Assembly (NCBI RefSeq): GCF_030125375.1
Contig: NZ_JASJUU010000003.1
Coordinates: 324,247 to 388,246, forward strand
Reading direction: 5' to 3'
Length of the DNA stretch: 64,000 nt
From: Pseudoalteromonas umbrosa
GTDB lineage: Bacteria > Pseudomonadota > Gammaproteobacteria > Enterobacterales > Alteromonadaceae
In this document: positions 38,172-48,210 of the stretch, in pieces
Layout of the letters: every line of letters starts with the position of its first letter
How positions within the stretch are numbered: position 1 is the stretch's first letter
The notes under the pieces: model-generated
Told to the model about the DNA's origin: nothing
Database searches by the model: none
The model's input: only the letters and a program-made list of their open reading frames with translations
Program-made: the position numbers and the translations under genes

Positions 38172-41036
38172 ATGAAAAAATTATTGGCTTTGGGTGCTAT
38201 CTCTCTCGGTATTTTAACAGCTTGCTCCTCTACAACTCCTAGCAATTCTAGTAGTCAACTTATTGCAGATAATTTAATCGTGAGTCCAAATGATGATAGG
38301 GCATATAAAATACTGACACTCGACAATGGCATTGATGTGGTACTTGTGTCAGACCCCAGTGCTGAAAAATCTGCTGCCGCATTGAGTGTTGGCGTTGGTT
38401 TATTGCATGACCCTATGACACAACAAGGTATGGCGCACTATTTGGAACACATGTTGTTCTTAGGGACGGAGAAGTACCCTGACCCAGAAGAGTATGCTGC
38501 ATTTGTGCAAAAAAATGGCGGGTCTCACAATGCGTACACTTGGTTAGATGTCACCAATTATATGGTTAAAATAAACAATGATGCTTTTGATGAAGCGCTG
38601 GATAGGTTCTCTGACTTTTTCAAATCAGCAAAACTCTATCCGGAATATACTGAGAAAGAAAAGAACGCGGTAAATGCAGAGTGGTCTATGCGCCGTGAAA
38701 TGGATTTTTTTGGTCAGTTTAAGCTTGCTAGAGGTTTATTGGGAGAGCATCCTGCAAATCGTTTTTTAATCGGTAATTTGGAAACACTAGGTGATAAAGA
38801 AAACAGCAATTTACACGAAGAAACAGTTGCCTTTTATAACAAGTACTATTCATCAAACATCATGAAATTAGCCATGGTATCAAATATGCCACTTGCTGAG
38901 ATGGAACAAAAAGCAAGAGCGCATTTTAGTGGGATAGAAAACAAGCAAATCCCTGAACCTGTTGTAACAACAAAATTAGATTTTGACCAAATCGGCTCAA
39001 AGCGTATTCATTACAGGCCGAATAAAGATGTTAAGTCGCTTAACGTAGAATTTATTATTGAAAACAATATGTCGGACTTTGCAGTCAAACCAAATTATTT
39101 CGTGAGTTATCTACTGAGTAATGAAATGCAAGGCAGCCCAGCACAGGTTCTTAAAGATAAAGGTTTGATTGCTTCTTTATCAGCAAGTGCTTCAGCTAAT
39201 CACTACGGAAACTATGGCGTACTTAATGTTGAAATTGAACTAACAGATCAAGGCATGGAGCAACGAGAGGTTATTGTTGCGACCGTAATGCAGTATATAA
39301 ACTTGATTAAAGAGCAGGGGGTTGATAGTAAATATTTTGAAGAAATCAAAACGTCTCTAGACAATCAGTTTAGATTTTTAGAAAAAAGAGATGAATTCTC
39401 TTATGTCAGCACACTAGCCGCGAATATGCAGGATTACCCACTGACGCATGCTGTTAATGCGAACTATCATTTTGCAAAGTTTGATCGTCAAGCGGTAAAA
39501 CAGGTATTGGACCAGCTTACTCCTCAGTCTATGCGAGTATGGTACATCAGCAAAAATGAACCTGTAGATAGTAAATTGCATTTTTATGATGGTGAATACA
39601 AAGTTGAATCAATTTCTGAAAGTGAGGTCGCATCATGGTCTAAGCCAAGTGAGTTTGCTCTCAGTTTACCGAGTGTAAATCGACTATTACCAGAGAGTTT
39701 TGATTTGAAAACGGCCGCCACTAACAATGTAGAACATGTATATGAAGGCAATAGAGTTCAAGCTTGGCTTAAATCGAGTGAGCGCTTTGCCGAGCAACCT
39801 AAAGGTAATATTGAAATCTTCTTAAATAGCGAACTGCCAATCAATAATATCGCTGCGCGTGTCTCGGCCAGTATTTGGGTAGATCTTTATGAGATTGAAA
39901 AAGCGAAATTAATTACTGAAGCTCAAGTAGCTGGCATGGGGCTCAATTTGAGAAACTCAAATGGTCTTGTTTTGTCTTTATCCGGTTTTACTGATAAGCA
40001 GCTGAAGTTACTTGATGAAGCTTTAAAGGGCTTCACGGTCACACCAACTCAAAAACAACTTGATCAAGCCATTGATAGGTATATAAGAGCGGTGAAGAAT
40101 AAAGGCAAGCAAATACCTTACTATCAAGCTTTTGATGCTTATCGACAATTAACTCGAGAGGGCAGTTTTGACGCTGAAGAGCTTATTGATGCTGCTAAAG
40201 GGATCACGATAGATAGTTTTAAACAGGCTCAGTTAGACTTGTTTAAAAATAATTTAGTGCGCGTGTTTGGTTATGGAAATTACAATAAGGCTGATATTGA
40301 AAAGGTTGTTTCGCGCCTTGAACATAGTTTTGGTAAACAGGCTGACCAAGATCAGTACGTTAGAGCCGGCTTTTGGCAACCTAAGTTGAATGAGCATGTC
40401 GTATTGCAAAAAGATGTTGACGTAGCTGATGTTGCGATAGTTGATGTGTCTGTACACCCAGTTAAAGGGTATGCGCAAAAGGCGACTGCTTTGATCTTAA
40501 AGAATCACTTAAGACAAAAAGCGTTTAATACTCTGCGAACAGAAGAACAACTTGCATATGCTGTCGGCGCTTTTTCAACCAGTATTGATGAATATTCTGC
40601 AATCGGTTTATTTATTCAAACTCCAGTAAAAGGTCCACAAGAAATGCAGTCCCGTTTTGATGCTTTCAAACTTGAATATGCTGAAGAATTGAATCAGTTA
40701 ACAGAAGAAGAGTTTGCGCAAATTAAAGCGTCTACATTAGCGAATTTAAAAGAGGAGCCTAAAAATCTTGCAGATGAAGCTGAGCCATACTTTGCTGATT
40801 GGTACAAAGATGAGCTATCTTTTGATTCTCATGAGCGTTTAGTGCAAGCGGCTGAAAAAGTCACTAAAGATGACATTAAGCGATATTTTGAAAAGACGAT
40901 AATGAATGAAAGTGCACCGCGCTTAAATGTTCAGTTGAGAGGAAGTAAGTTCAAAGAGCATGCATTCGCTGACTTGCCTAACCAAACAAAGATAAGCTCG
41001 ATGAAAGAGCTATATAAAAAGGTAAAATATAAATAG
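38172..41036 (+). CDS. M16 family metallopeptidase (pitrilysin/insulinase type), lipoprotein
   Basis: This 954-residue zinc peptidase has a lipoprotein signal with LTAC (Cys18), so it is anchored in the periplasm or outer membrane, unlike soluble E. coli protease III. The inverted zinc motif HYLEH with the following LFLGTEKYPDP is intact, and the third ligand lies in NAVNAEWSMRRE. Four M16 domains are expected over this length; the third and fourth are the non-catalytic ones. ATG 38172 gives the lipoprotein signal; the frame from 38112 is not used. A strong terminator follows. It probably trims short peptides. Confidence 0.92.
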   Translation: MKKLLALGAISLGILTACSSTTPSNSSSQLIADNLIVSPNDDRAYKILTLDNGIDVVLVSDPSAEKSAAALSVGVGLLHDPMTQQGMAHYLEHMLFLGTEKYPDPEEYAAFVQKNGGSHNAYTWLDVTNYMVKINNDAFDEALDRFSDFFKSAKLYPEYTEKEKNAVNAEWSMRREMDFFGQFKLARGLLGEHPANRFLIGNLETLGDKENSNLHEETVAFYNKYYSSNIMKLAMVSNMPLAEMEQKARAHFSGIENKQIPEPVVTTKLDFDQIGSKRIHYRPNKDVKSLNVEFIIENNMSDFAVKPNYFVSYLLSNEMQGSPAQVLKDKGLIASLSASASANHYGNYGVLNVEIELTDQGMEQREVIVATVMQYINLIKEQGVDSKYFEEIKTSLDNQFRFLEKRDEFSYVSTLAANMQDYPLTHAVNANYHFAKFDRQAVKQVLDQLTPQSMRVWYISKNEPVDSKLHFYDGEYKVESISESEVASWSKPSEFALSLPSVNRLLPESFDLKTAATNNVEHVYEGNRVQAWLKSSERFAEQPKGNIEIFLNSELPINNIAARVSASIWVDLYEIEKAKLITEAQVAGMGLNLRNSNGLVLSLSGFTDKQLKLLDEALKGFTVTPTQKQLDQAIDRYIRAVKNKGKQIPYYQAFDAYRQLTREGSFDAEELIDAAKGITIDSFKQAQLDLFKNNLVRVFGYGNYNKADIEKVVSRLEHSFGKQADQDQYVRAGFWQPKLNEHVVLQKDVDVADVAIVDVSVHPVKGYAQKATALILKNHLRQKAFNTLRTEEQLAYAVGAFSTSIDEYSAIGLFIQTPVKGPQEMQSRFDAFKLEYAEELNQLTEEEFAQIKASTLANLKEEPKNLADEAEPYFADWYKDELSFDSHERLVQAAEKVTKDDIKRYFEKTIMNESAPRLNVQLRGSKFKEHAFADLPNQTKISSMKELYKKVKYK

Positions 41037-41070
41037 ATAATCATATACATTGTATGTACATGATTATCAT

Positions 41071-41105
41071 AAAGGCAATGTCTAATCCCATTGCCTTTTT
41101 AATAT
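41071..41105 (+). terminator. Intrinsic terminator of the M16 peptidase gene
   Basis: AAAGGCAATG pairs with CATTGCCTTT across an eight-base loop, ending in TTTTT. A second stem (GATAATCAT/ATGATTATC, 41036-41068) sits between the stop codon and this terminator. Confidence 0.85.
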
Positions 41106-41122
41106 AATAACAGTTGGTAGAT

Positions 41123-41638
41123 ATGCATAATAAGTTAGTCGCGCAAACGCATAGGTGTGAAATCAGACATGCAAACCTCGACGATGCTGATTTTATTATT
41201 GAGCTCCTAAATCAAAAGAGCTTTATAGATAATATTGGTGATAAGCAGGTTAGAGATCGTAAAAGTGCGCATGAATATATTAAGTGTTCTTTTCAAAAGC
41301 AGTATCAAGCCCAAAGTTTTGCCCCTTATATTGTATGTTTGAAGACAGGGCCACAGATAGGTATCGCAGGTTTTTATCAAAGACCATATTTACTAGGCCC
41401 TGATTTGGGGTATGCATTTTTAGATGAATATACTGGGCAAGGGTTTGCATCTGAGGCTTGTAAAAGTCTTATCAGTATGGCTAAAAACAATATGCTGCTG
41501 TGTGACTTACACGCAATTACGGATATCAGTAATTTGAAAAGTCAAAGGCTGTTGCAAAGCCTTGGTTTTAAGCTGAGTGGCGAAATAAACTGTCAGGTTG
41601 GTAAATTAGACAGACTATATACCTATAAACTTATTTAA
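41123..41638 (+). CDS. GNAT family N-acetyltransferase
   Basis: This 171-residue enzyme transfers an acetyl group from acetyl-CoA. The start IRHANLDDADFIIELL, the strand PQIGIAGFYQRP, the acetyl-CoA pyrophosphate loop region DEYTGQGFASEACKSLI and the ending SLGFKLSGE are those of RimJ/RimL-like GNAT proteins that resemble acetyltransferase_3. The acceptor substrate is unknown. A TTG frame begins at 41114; ATG 41123 is preferred. The 3' end overlaps the convergent pqiC by eight bases. Confidence 0.85.
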   Translation: MHNKLVAQTHRCEIRHANLDDADFIIELLNQKSFIDNIGDKQVRDRKSAHEYIKCSFQKQYQAQSFAPYIVCLKTGPQIGIAGFYQRPYLLGPDLGYAFLDEYTGQGFASEACKSLISMAKNNMLLCDLHAITDISNLKSQRLLQSLGFKLSGEINCQVGKLDRLYTYKLI

Positions 41639-42224
41639 GGTAAGTTGATAAGGCTTCTTGATTAATTGTATTAAGAAGTTTTATCCAGTTCTTTTGGTGA
41701 GCGGACACCAAAGCATCAAAGCCGTCTTTATTCAGTTGACTATTCACTGTAAATCGTTCGGTTTTAACAAGCTTAAGCTCATCTGGTTCCTGCTTATATA
41801 AATACCAACTTCCACTTAACAAAGCGCCTTTATCATAATGGCCTGCGAATTCATTCAACACTAATTTGAGTGAGAAAAAAGGTTTTTCAACATCCCCTGC
41901 GAGTGCTCTGGGAACAACAGTAAGCCCTAATGTGTGGAAATAGCTTTGTGTTAACTGTGTGAGCATATTTTCAGGGTGCTCTGCCCAAAAGTGAAAGTGT
42001 GCGATATTAACAGTATTTGGCTTAGTGTATTGAATAAAGGCCTGCTGGTTTGATACGCCTAGAATGGACACATCCTCTAAATAAAGGTGACCTGTTGTTT
42101 TCTGCGTTGCAGGTACTTGCAAATTTTGATCTGAAAATTTGTAGTACTTATGCGTATTTTGATTGCTGCTACAACCTATCAATAGCAATGAGATTAAACC
42201 AAGATAAATTGGAAGTTTCATCAT
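41631..42224 (-). CDS. pqiC: Intermembrane transport lipoprotein PqiC
   Basis: This 197-residue lipoprotein (lipobox LIGC, Cys18) is the outer membrane part of the Pqi system, which moves lipids between the membranes and protects against paraquat-type and envelope stress. The core strands YLEDVSILGV, NIAHFHFWAEHP and the FHTLGLTVVP region match the ABC-transport auxiliary lipoprotein family. It overlaps pqiB by four bases (ATGA), the last gene of pqiABC. Its end overlaps the convergent acetyltransferase gene. Confidence 0.88.
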   Translation of the reverse strand: MMKLPIYLGLISLLLIGCSSNQNTHKYYKFSDQNLQVPATQKTTGHLYLEDVSILGVSNQQAFIQYTKPNTVNIAHFHFWAEHPENMLTQLTQSYFHTLGLTVVPRALAGDVEKPFFSLKLVLNEFAGHYDKGALLSGSWYLYKQEPDELKLVKTERFTVNSQLNKDGFDALVSAHQKNWIKLLNTINQEALSTYLK

Positions 42225-43876
42225 CGTTTCCTTGGCGTTGGGTCTTCTGGTGCGTCTTTGTCAAAAATAAGCATGTTTGGTTGCTCATTGAGACCCTTTG
42301 TGACAGGTTTGAGTGTGTTTGACAAACTCTCGAGTTCACTGAGCGTATCTGTCAGTTGCTCCATAACACCTGAACCTTGCTGGTAAGTTGATAGTGTTTT
42401 TTCAAATTGCTTCAAGCTTGAAGTCAATTGGGTTAACGTGCCTTGTAATTGAGTTAGGTTCTTATCCACTTTTTCCGGTACTTTTTTGTTGTTTAAATTT
42501 TCAATTAGTTGCTTTGTTTCATTGCCAAGCTGCTTATAAGCAACCAATGTTCTGTTAGTTTCGCTTAATGTGTCGTCTAACGGCAATCTATTTAGCTTAT
42601 TAAGCAACGCAATAACTTGTTCTGAAAGTGCAGTAAATCCGCTTGGTACACTTGGTAAAACTGGGTATACAGAATGTTTTGCAATAGTTTCCGGTTTTGC
42701 TGCGCTGTAGAAGTCTAACTCTATATATACCGCACCAGTTAACAAATTACCACTTTTTAATGAGGCTCTTAAGCCATTACTAATCCATTTTTCAATATTA
42801 CTTTGCCAGTATTTTTTGGCTTGCTCGTCTACATCGTATATTCTTCCGTATTCGACTTTGATTAAAACGGGGATTGATGTGTTATCTTGTTGAAAGTACA
42901 AAGGCTGACCATTGCGAACAATTTGTGCGGGAACCTGCTCAACCGTACCAATTCGCATCCCTCGGTACTCTACAGGCGCGCCAGGTTTTAACCCCTTGAT
43001 AGACTGCTCAAACTCAACGAGGTATAAATCAAACAAATCAAATCGTCTCTCTAACGCCACGGCAAAATTTTTGTGAAGTTTATATTTCTCGTTTTGCTTT
43101 GCAACTTCATCAGCTGGGGTATTAGGCGGGTAATCAACTGAAATACCACCTTTAATCAGTTTTGATAATGAACCCGTCGAGACTCTAATTCCTTCAGTAG
43201 ATAAGTCGACTTCAATACCAGAGTTTACCCAAAAAATAGCATTTTTTGATATCAATTCATTATAAGGAGAATTGATGAAAATGCCGTAGTCCATCTCTAA
43301 GGTTTTTTCATTAAAACTCGCAGTCTCAACTTGTCCAACTTTATAGTTTCTGAAAAATATACCTGTACCGACATCTAATACTTCTGCATTTGCAGCTTTT
43401 AATTTATATCTAACACCTTCAATATCTGGAGCGATCAAAGCAGGTTGATTTTGCATGGTAAATAAAGAGGCTTGCTCGTTACTTTCACCTGGCAGAAGTT
43501 CAATGTATGCACCAGAAAGAAGCGTGTTAAGGCCTGAAATACCAGACTCATCGACACGTGGTTTTACTACCCAGAAATTGGCATCTTTAGTTAAAAGTGT
43601 GTCGTAATCTTTAAAAATTCGTATTGTAGCGATTACAGCGTTTTGCTCTATTTGTAGCTTTAGAGATTCGACTAAACCAACTTGCACACTTCTTACTTTA
43701 ATTTCGGTTTTACCCGCTATGATACCGTCTGCATTATCCATTTTTAAGAAAATGGTGTGCCCTTTATTTGATTGATGTTGGTATAACATCCAGCCTGTAA
43801 TCACAATTGCGATAATAGGCACTATCCATATGACAGAAAACTTTGGTTTAGACTCGATATAAGCTTGTTCATTCAT
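42221..43876 (-). CDS. pqiB: Intermembrane transport protein PqiB (MCE domains)
   Basis: This 551-residue protein has one N-terminal membrane helix (about 15-33) and three MCE/MlaD repeats beginning near NADGIIAGKTEIKVRSVQVG, then GVRYKLKAANAEVLDVGTGIFFRNYKVG and later KGLKPGAPVEYRGMRIGTVEQVP, each spanning a pore-lining beta barrel. The C-terminal 120 residues are a coiled coil that forms the needle crossing the periplasm. Length equals E. coli PqiB (546). It overlaps pqiA by eight bases and pqiC by four, so translation is coupled. Confidence 0.95.
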   Translation of the reverse strand: MNEQAYIESKPKFSVIWIVPIIAIVITGWMLYQHQSNKGHTIFLKMDNADGIIAGKTEIKVRSVQVGLVESLKLQIEQNAVIATIRIFKDYDTLLTKDANFWVVKPRVDESGISGLNTLLSGAYIELLPGESNEQASLFTMQNQPALIAPDIEGVRYKLKAANAEVLDVGTGIFFRNYKVGQVETASFNEKTLEMDYGIFINSPYNELISKNAIFWVNSGIEVDLSTEGIRVSTGSLSKLIKGGISVDYPPNTPADEVAKQNEKYKLHKNFAVALERRFDLFDLYLVEFEQSIKGLKPGAPVEYRGMRIGTVEQVPAQIVRNGQPLYFQQDNTSIPVLIKVEYGRIYDVDEQAKKYWQSNIEKWISNGLRASLKSGNLLTGAVYIELDFYSAAKPETIAKHSVYPVLPSVPSGFTALSEQVIALLNKLNRLPLDDTLSETNRTLVAYKQLGNETKQLIENLNNKKVPEKVDKNLTQLQGTLTQLTSSLKQFEKTLSTYQQGSGVMEQLTDTLSELESLSNTLKPVTKGLNEQPNMLIFDKDAPEDPTPRKR

Positions 43877-45089
43877 TTTTATTCAAATTATCCCAAAGTA
43901 GTCGAGGATCGAAATGGTTCACTGATATTATTTGGCATAATACCATAGCTGTGAAAAACACAATACCTGATTGAGGTTCAACACTTAAAACCGTGCCAAG
44001 TTGCACAAGCGAAACCAGTAATATCACAACGAAGACATCTATCATTGACCACTTTCCCATAAATTCTAGTGCGCGATATAGTTTGCTTGCGAGCTTCGGT
44101 TTAGTGCAATGCTTTACTTGGTAAATTAAGTAAAATAGGGCAACCCCTTTTATAATGGGAATACATATACTTGCAACAAAAATTAGAATGGCAACTGGGT
44201 AAGAACCTGCATCCCACATTACCTCAACACCACTATAAATTGTGGCTTTGGTGTGAAGCCCTAAATTAATCGTGTCCATAATTGGCAAGGCTAGTGCGGG
44301 GATAAGTAGTACCATTGCGGTTACCATCCAGGCAGCGCTTTTTTCTAGCGAATTTGATTTACGAAACTTAAGTTTTGTCGTGCATCTAGGGCAGCGTGTT
44401 TCTTTACTGAGCTGTCCACAGACGTGGCATTTCTTTAATGACTGCTGAAGTGCGCGAGGTGCACAAGTTTTTGCATCAGGACAATAAGTGATTTGTTCTC
44501 TTTCCCATAATTGTTCCTTACTAAGTAGGGACAGCGTTTCTATAAAGCATAATACAAATAGTATATATGCCCAGAACCCTAGGCCAACCTCTATTTCTGC
44601 AAATTCAGTTAACTTAAATGCACTGATAAGGACCGCGACCAAAAATATATCTGCTAAGTTAAGCGGTTTGAGTAACATTAATGCTCTAACTATTATTCGA
44701 GCGTTACTTGGGTTGAGATGACGCCATAGTGGGGAATGAGCTAACATGATTAGTATAAGCGCAGCTAAGGGCATCAATAAAATGGTAAAGGCAAGTAACC
44801 CTGCAAGCAGAGCACTAAAATTTGTTGCGAGCAATGACATGGCTTCAACCAAGCTGATGGATTGTTTGAGGCCATGTTGTGCATAAGAGATAAAATGTGG
44901 GTGCAAACTGACAATTAAAAATAATATCGAAGAAAGCCCAAAGGCATTAATACTGTGATTATAATTATTTTTACAGTTTGCTAAGGTATTGCCGCAGTGT
45001 GGGCATATAGCCCTCTGGTGCTTGTCCATATGTGCGATAGACACTAAATAATCACAATGTTGGCAAGCAGTTATCACAATAAAAGGCAC
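43869..45089 (-). CDS. pqiA: Paraquat-inducible protein A (PqiA)
   Basis: This 406-residue inner membrane protein has two repeats, each a zinc ribbon plus four membrane helices: CQHC...CPHC near residues 9-32 and CHVC...CPRC near residue 220. PqiA is the inner membrane component that works with the PqiB tube. In E. coli the genes answer to SoxRS and RpoS; no SoxS site can be claimed here. The start is a GTG without a clear ribosome site. The thioesterase gene ends 45 bases upstream on the same strand and may share the transcript. Confidence 0.92.
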   Translation of the reverse strand: MPFIVITACQHCDYLVSIAHMDKHQRAICPHCGNTLANCKNNYNHSINAFGLSSILFLIVSLHPHFISYAQHGLKQSISLVEAMSLLATNFSALLAGLLAFTILLMPLAALILIMLAHSPLWRHLNPSNARIIVRALMLLKPLNLADIFLVAVLISAFKLTEFAEIEVGLGFWAYILFVLCFIETLSLLSKEQLWEREQITYCPDAKTCAPRALQQSLKKCHVCGQLSKETRCPRCTTKLKFRKSNSLEKSAAWMVTAMVLLIPALALPIMDTINLGLHTKATIYSGVEVMWDAGSYPVAILIFVASICIPIIKGVALFYLIYQVKHCTKPKLASKLYRALEFMGKWSMIDVFVVILLVSLVQLGTVLSVEPQSGIVFFTAMVLCQIISVNHFDPRLLWDNLNKNE

Positions 45090-45134
45090 AAATATTAAAT
45101 CTATACTCTATTGTGTTCCAGTCACTCAAGAATA

Positions 45135-45944
45135 TCAACTATCAAATACAGCAACAGTTTGACGACTTAGTGCAAGCAGAGCACCTGATTGTGAGAAAAT
45201 TTTAGCATCTTCAATACTGTATCCGTCTTTAGCTTGATGTGTAATGGCTTCATACCCCAACCAGTTAAGATGGGTCTTTTCTAGGGGCTGGAGAAACTCA
45301 ACATACCAAGACACTGTGCTAGCGGGTGATGGTTTATCGCAAAGTTGAAGGAGTGTAGGTGGCCATGAATCGGCCAATGCAAGTATATATAACTCTGTAT
45401 CTATATTAGTAGGAGCTTGTTTGAGCTTCATCCAACCGTGAAGTTCAGTTGACTCTGCGCTGCTGTAGGGCAGTGCGCCTGCTTGCATATTTAAATCAAC
45501 ATGCTGGACGAAAGCTGGAAATATTCCCTCTTTATATTGAATCGTATTAGCACTATTTATATTTGAGTTAATTAACTTGGGTTTGCTTTGAGAGTCTATT
45601 CGAATTTGAGATGGGCGCTGCTTTGCAAAACAGGCCAATGATACCAAACACACAGAATCTTGTTGTACTATACGCGTTTCTATTTGAGTTACGCTTTTTC
45701 CGTTTCTTAATATCGCTGTACTTATAGTAAAAGGCTTTGCTGCAATTAATGGTGCTATAAAGTTACAGTTAAACGATATTAGTTTTCTGTTTTGGTCATC
45801 CAATTGACTTAACATATGTTTTAACATGAGAGCAGCACTGAGCCCTCCAAAAACTGTACGACCTTGGCTCCAAGCTACTGGGACATTCACGTTGCAAGGT
45901 TGCTCATCGAGCGCGAAAGAAGAAATGATGGTTTCAAAGTCCAT
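45135..45944 (-). CDS. TesB-like acyl-CoA thioesterase
   Basis: This 269-residue enzyme has the double-hotdog fold of TesB-type thioesterases, which release fatty acids from acyl-CoA. The first domain has WSQGRTVFGGLSAALMLK and the strand SFNCNFIAPLIAAKPF; the second ends with WYVEFLQP, YEAITHQAKDGYSIEDAKIFSQSGALLALSRQ-like elements of the family, split here by order. ATG 45944 (MDFETIISSF) is the family start; the frame to 45989 adds unsupported residues. It stands upstream of pqiABC and runs away from dnaK. Confidence 0.82.
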   Translation of the reverse strand: MDFETIISSFALDEQPCNVNVPVAWSQGRTVFGGLSAALMLKHMLSQLDDQNRKLISFNCNFIAPLIAAKPFTISTAILRNGKSVTQIETRIVQQDSVCLVSLACFAKQRPSQIRIDSQSKPKLINSNINSANTIQYKEGIFPAFVQHVDLNMQAGALPYSSAESTELHGWMKLKQAPTNIDTELYILALADSWPPTLLQLCDKPSPASTVSWYVEFLQPLEKTHLNWLGYEAITHQAKDGYSIEDAKIFSQSGALLALSRQTVAVFDS

Positions 45945-46083
45945 AATATGTCCATGTCTTGTTCTGTAGAGTTTAGAATATATACTCAAGATAAATAAAT
46001 ACAGATTTATTGTATGCTTTTTGCCCTGTTCATCCTAAAAATAAAAAAAATTGAAAAAAAATGAAATTTTTTTCTTGTTTAAG

Positions 46084-46112
46084 GTTGAATTAGAATTTAC
46101 CGCCCTTATTTA
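46084..46112 (+). promoter_or_regulatory. Candidate heat-shock (sigma-32) promoter of dnaK
   Basis: GTTGAAT at 46084-46090 and GCCCTTATTTA at 46102-46112 resemble the sigma-32 elements CTTGAAA and CCCCATnTA with a spacer near the accepted range. They lie 50-80 bases before the dnaK start, where heat-shock promoters usually are. Confidence 0.55.
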
Positions 46113-46162
46113 TCAAGTCATCTAACAGAACAACGAATTTTTTGAGGTCGGAGAAGATTCAC

Positions 46163-48091
46163 ATGGGTAAAATTATTGGAATCGATTTAGGTACTACTAA
46201 CTCTTGTGTAGCAGTATTAGATGGTGAGAACACGCGCGTTATTGAAAACGCTGAAGGTGATCGTACAACCCCGTCGATTATTGCATTTACAGAAGAAGGT
46301 GAAACACTAGTAGGTCAACCGGCAAAGCGTCAGGCAGTTACTAACCCTACAAACACGCTTTATGCAATTAAGCGACTAATTGGTCGTCGCTTTGAAGATG
46401 AAGAAGTACAACGTGACATCAGCATTATGCCTTTCAACATTGTTAAAGCTGACAATGGTGACGCATGGGTTGAAGTTCGCGGTGAAAAGCGCGCAGCGCC
46501 ACAAATTTCTGCTGAAGTTCTTAAGAAAATGAAGAAAACAGCAGAAGACTATTTAGGTGAAGAAGTAACGGAAGCTGTTATCACAGTGCCTGCATACTTC
46601 AACGATTCACAGCGTCAAGCTACTAAAGATGCTGGTCGTATTGCTGGTCTTGATGTTAAGCGTATCATCAACGAGCCAACAGCTGCTGCACTAGCTTACG
46701 GTATGGATAAAAAGCAAGGCGACAATGTTGTTGCTGTATATGACCTTGGTGGTGGTACTTTCGATATCTCTATCATCGAGATTGACGAAGTAGACGGTGA
46801 GCACACGTTTGAAGTACTAGCAACAAACGGTGACACTCACCTTGGTGGTGAAGACTTTGATAACCGTGTTATCAACTACCTAGTTGAAGAATTTAAGAAA
46901 GAGCAAGGCATTGACCTTAAGGTTGATCCTCTTGCAATGCAGCGTGTTAAAGAAGCAGCTGAAAAAGCTAAGATCGAACTGTCATCTGCACAGCAAACTG
47001 AAGTGAATCTTCCATATGTAACTGCTGATGCAACTGGTCCTAAGCACATGAACGTTAAACTAACGCGTGCTAAGCTTGAGTCATTAGTTGAAGACTTAGT
47101 TACTCAGTCTATCGAGCCGCTTAAGCGTGCACTAGCAGATGCTGACCTGTCTGTAAACGACGTTAATGACATCATCCTTGTTGGTGGTCAAACGCGTATG
47201 CCACTAGTTCAGTCAAAGGTTGCTGAATTCTTTGGTAAAGAAGCACGTAAAGATGTAAACCCAGATGAAGCAGTTGCGCTTGGTGCGGCGGTTCAAGGTG
47301 GTGTTCTTTCTGGTGACGTAAAAGACGTTCTTCTACTTGATGTTATCCCACTATCTCTAGGTATCGAGACTATGGGTCAAGTAATGACTGCGCTAATCGA
47401 GAAAAACACGACTATTCCAACGAAGAAGTCACAGGTATTCTCGACAGCTGAAGATAACCAGTCAGCAGTAACAATTCATGTTTTACAAGGTGAGCGTAAG
47501 CGCTCAACTGATAACAAGTCTCTTGGTCAATTTAACCTTGAAGGTATTCGCCCAGCGCAACGTGGTGCACCGCAAATCGAAGTTACTTTTGACGTTGATG
47601 CTGACGGTATCTTACATGTATCTGCTAAAGATAAAGATACTGGTAAAGAGCAAAAGATCACTATCCAAGCTTCTTCAGGTCTAAGCGATGATGAAGTAGA
47701 GAAAATGGTACGTGATGCTGAAGCAAACGCAGAAGAAGATAAGAAATTTGAAGAGTTAGTTGGTGCACGTAACCAAGCTGACGCTTTAGTTCACGCTACT
47801 CGCAAGCAAGTTGAAGAAGCTGGCGATGCACTTCCTGCTGAAGATAAGACTGCAATTGAAGGTGCTTTAACTGAGCTTGAAGCAGCTATCAAAGGCGACA
47901 GCAAAGAAGACATTGATGCAAAAACTCAAGCACTTGCAGAGAAATCTCAGAAGCTAATGGAAATCGCTCAAGCAAATGCACAAGCACAGCAAGCTGGTCC
48001 TGGTGCTGACGCTGGCGCACAACAAGGTTCTGCGAAAGCAGACGACGATGTTGTTGATGCTGAGTTTGAAGAAGTTAAAGACAACAAGTAA
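46163..48091 (+). CDS. dnaK: Chaperone DnaK (Hsp70)
   Basis: This 642-residue ATP-dependent chaperone binds unfolded protein and works with DnaJ and GrpE. The [16 protein letters not shown] phosphate loop, the [15 protein letters not shown] motif, the interdomain [16 protein letters not shown] linker (spanning about residue 385) and the acidic tail with EFEEVKDNK are intact. Length is close to E. coli DnaK (638). The frame opens at a TTG (46142), but GGAGAAG six bases before ATG 46163 sets the start. Codon use appears optimised, as in a highly expressed gene. A stem-loop separates it from dnaJ. Confidence 0.98.
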   Translation: MGKIIGIDLGTTNSCVAVLDGENTRVIENAEGDRTTPSIIAFTEEGETLVGQPAKRQAVTNPTNTLYAIKRLIGRRFEDEEVQRDISIMPFNIVKADNGDAWVEVRGEKRAAPQISAEVLKKMKKTAEDYLGEEVTEAVITVPAYFNDSQRQATKDAGRIAGLDVKRIINEPTAAALAYGMDKKQGDNVVAVYDLGGGTFDISIIEIDEVDGEHTFEVLATNGDTHLGGEDFDNRVINYLVEEFKKEQGIDLKVDPLAMQRVKEAAEKAKIELSSAQQTEVNLPYVTADATGPKHMNVKLTRAKLESLVEDLVTQSIEPLKRALADADLSVNDVNDIILVGGQTRMPLVQSKVAEFFGKEARKDVNPDEAVALGAAVQGGVLSGDVKDVLLLDVIPLSLGIETMGQVMTALIEKNTTIPTKKSQVFSTAEDNQSAVTIHVLQGERKRSTDNKSLGQFNLEGIRPAQRGAPQIEVTFDVDADGILHVSAKDKDTGKEQKITIQASSGLSDDEVEKMVRDAEANAEEDKKFEELVGARNQADALVHATRKQVEEAGDALPAEDKTAIEGALTELEAAIKGDSKEDIDAKTQALAEKSQKLMEIAQANAQAQQAGPGADAGAQQGSAKADDDVVDAEFEEVKDNK

Positions 48092-48103
48092 TTGTTGACT
48101 GTT

Positions 48104-48142
48104 AAGGGCGCGCGGCGACTTCGCTAGACGCGCCCTTCGTGT
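48104..48142 (+). terminator. Partial terminator between dnaK and dnaJ
   Basis: AAGGGCGCG and CGCGCCCTT form a GC-rich 9-bp stem with a 16-base loop, followed by CGTGTTTTT. It lies 12 bases after dnaK and 69 bases before dnaJ. Read-through would yield dnaJ; termination would explain higher DnaK than DnaJ levels. Confidence 0.7.
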
Positions 48143-48210
48143 TTTTAAATTTTGGCTCACTACCGATCTTATGTATCGGAGAGTTGTCTTGTAAGAGTAG
48201 TGTGATAACT

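Noticed and set aside
41036..41068. GATAATCAT...ATGATTATC stem as a Fur box
   Set aside because: It has Fur-like half sites but lies between a stop codon and a terminator with no promoter to control, so a hairpin at the mRNA end is the simpler reading.
48139..48210. N-terminal extension of DnaJ
   Set aside because: It covers the intercistronic hairpin and precedes the universal [11 protein letters not shown] start.
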